Positions 37,904 through 37,914 of a stretch of 37,914 bases of DNA are shown here, piece after piece. Source of the DNA: Bacillota bacterium (lineage in GTDB: Bacteria > Bacillota_I > Bacilli_A > RFN20 > CAG-826); NCBI GenBank assembly GCA_030537155.1, contig JAUNOH010000012.1, positions 1 to 37,914 on the forward strand. Reading direction: 5' to 3'. The translations under genes and the position numbers were made by a program. The notes below the pieces were generated by a model that saw only the letters and a list, made by a program, of their open reading frames with translations, did no database searches and was not told the DNA's origin. Within the stretch, counting starts at the first letter, position 1. Each line of letters starts with the position of its first letter.

Positions 37904-37914
37904 CTTCACTTCCT

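Noticed and set aside
1-37914. CRISPR arrays, intact insertion sequences or prophage
   Set aside because: No regularly spaced repeats, transposase, integrase or structural phage genes were found.

Overview
The window looks like part of the chromosome of an uncultured, host-associated low-GC-lineage Firmicute (Bacilli/Mollicutes-like, but with a fairly GC-rich genome). The evidence is the Rex repressor, DegV, NCS2 permeases, GPH sugar symporter, flavodiiron protein, serine-rich lipoproteins, and short intergenic gaps with clean Rho-independent terminators. Taxonomy is an inference. The code appears standard: TGG encodes Trp, and TGA, TAA and TAG all serve as stops. One TAG interrupts a purine permease gene.

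Layout. 1-4.05 kb (minus): DegV, then a four-gene run of three small membrane proteins behind a GT-B-like protein. 4.17-4.63 kb: a guanine deaminase-like enzyme. 4.66-9.74 kb: an envelope cluster. A minus-strand operon (GT4 glycosyltransferase, PlsC-type acyltransferase, membrane protein) is divergent from UDP-galactopyranose mutase plus a membrane GT2, which suggests a galactofuranose-containing lipid or polymer. 9.83 kb: an unusual initiator tRNA. 9.96-16.5 kb (minus): L-serine dehydratase, GH36 alpha-galactosidase, GPH symporter and a DUF2804 protein. 16.5-20.1 kb: divergent uracil permease and purine (AzgA-type) permease, both with structured leaders; the purine permease carries an in-frame amber codon. 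20.1-26.2 kb: OB-fold lipoprotein, Rex, small membrane protein, lipoprotein and an S41-peptidase-like lipoprotein.

26.2-30.7 kb is the accessory part. It has three copies of a short repeated structured element ending in a terminator, two membrane proteins, a YefM-YoeB toxin-antitoxin pair with a two-palindrome operator, a multi-hairpin RNA candidate divergent from an AlbA_2/ATP-binding regulator, and a tRNA pair (Ser and an Ile(UAU)-like tRNA with an abnormal T-loop). 30.8-33.8 kb: a membrane-anchored double-HTH regulator with a GLUG-like ectodomain, then flavodiiron protein plus a 45-residue rubredoxin. 33.9-37.9 kb: tRNA-Ala, tRNA-Met, MntP, DUF1275, several small membrane proteins, and a cupin gene beside a triple-palindrome operator.

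A recurring theme is translation starts placed 6-10 nt after a good -10 box with no Shine-Dalgarno sequence, the signature of leaderless mRNA. Other genes here use strong AAGGAGG sites. No CRISPR array, intact transposon or complete prophage was seen.
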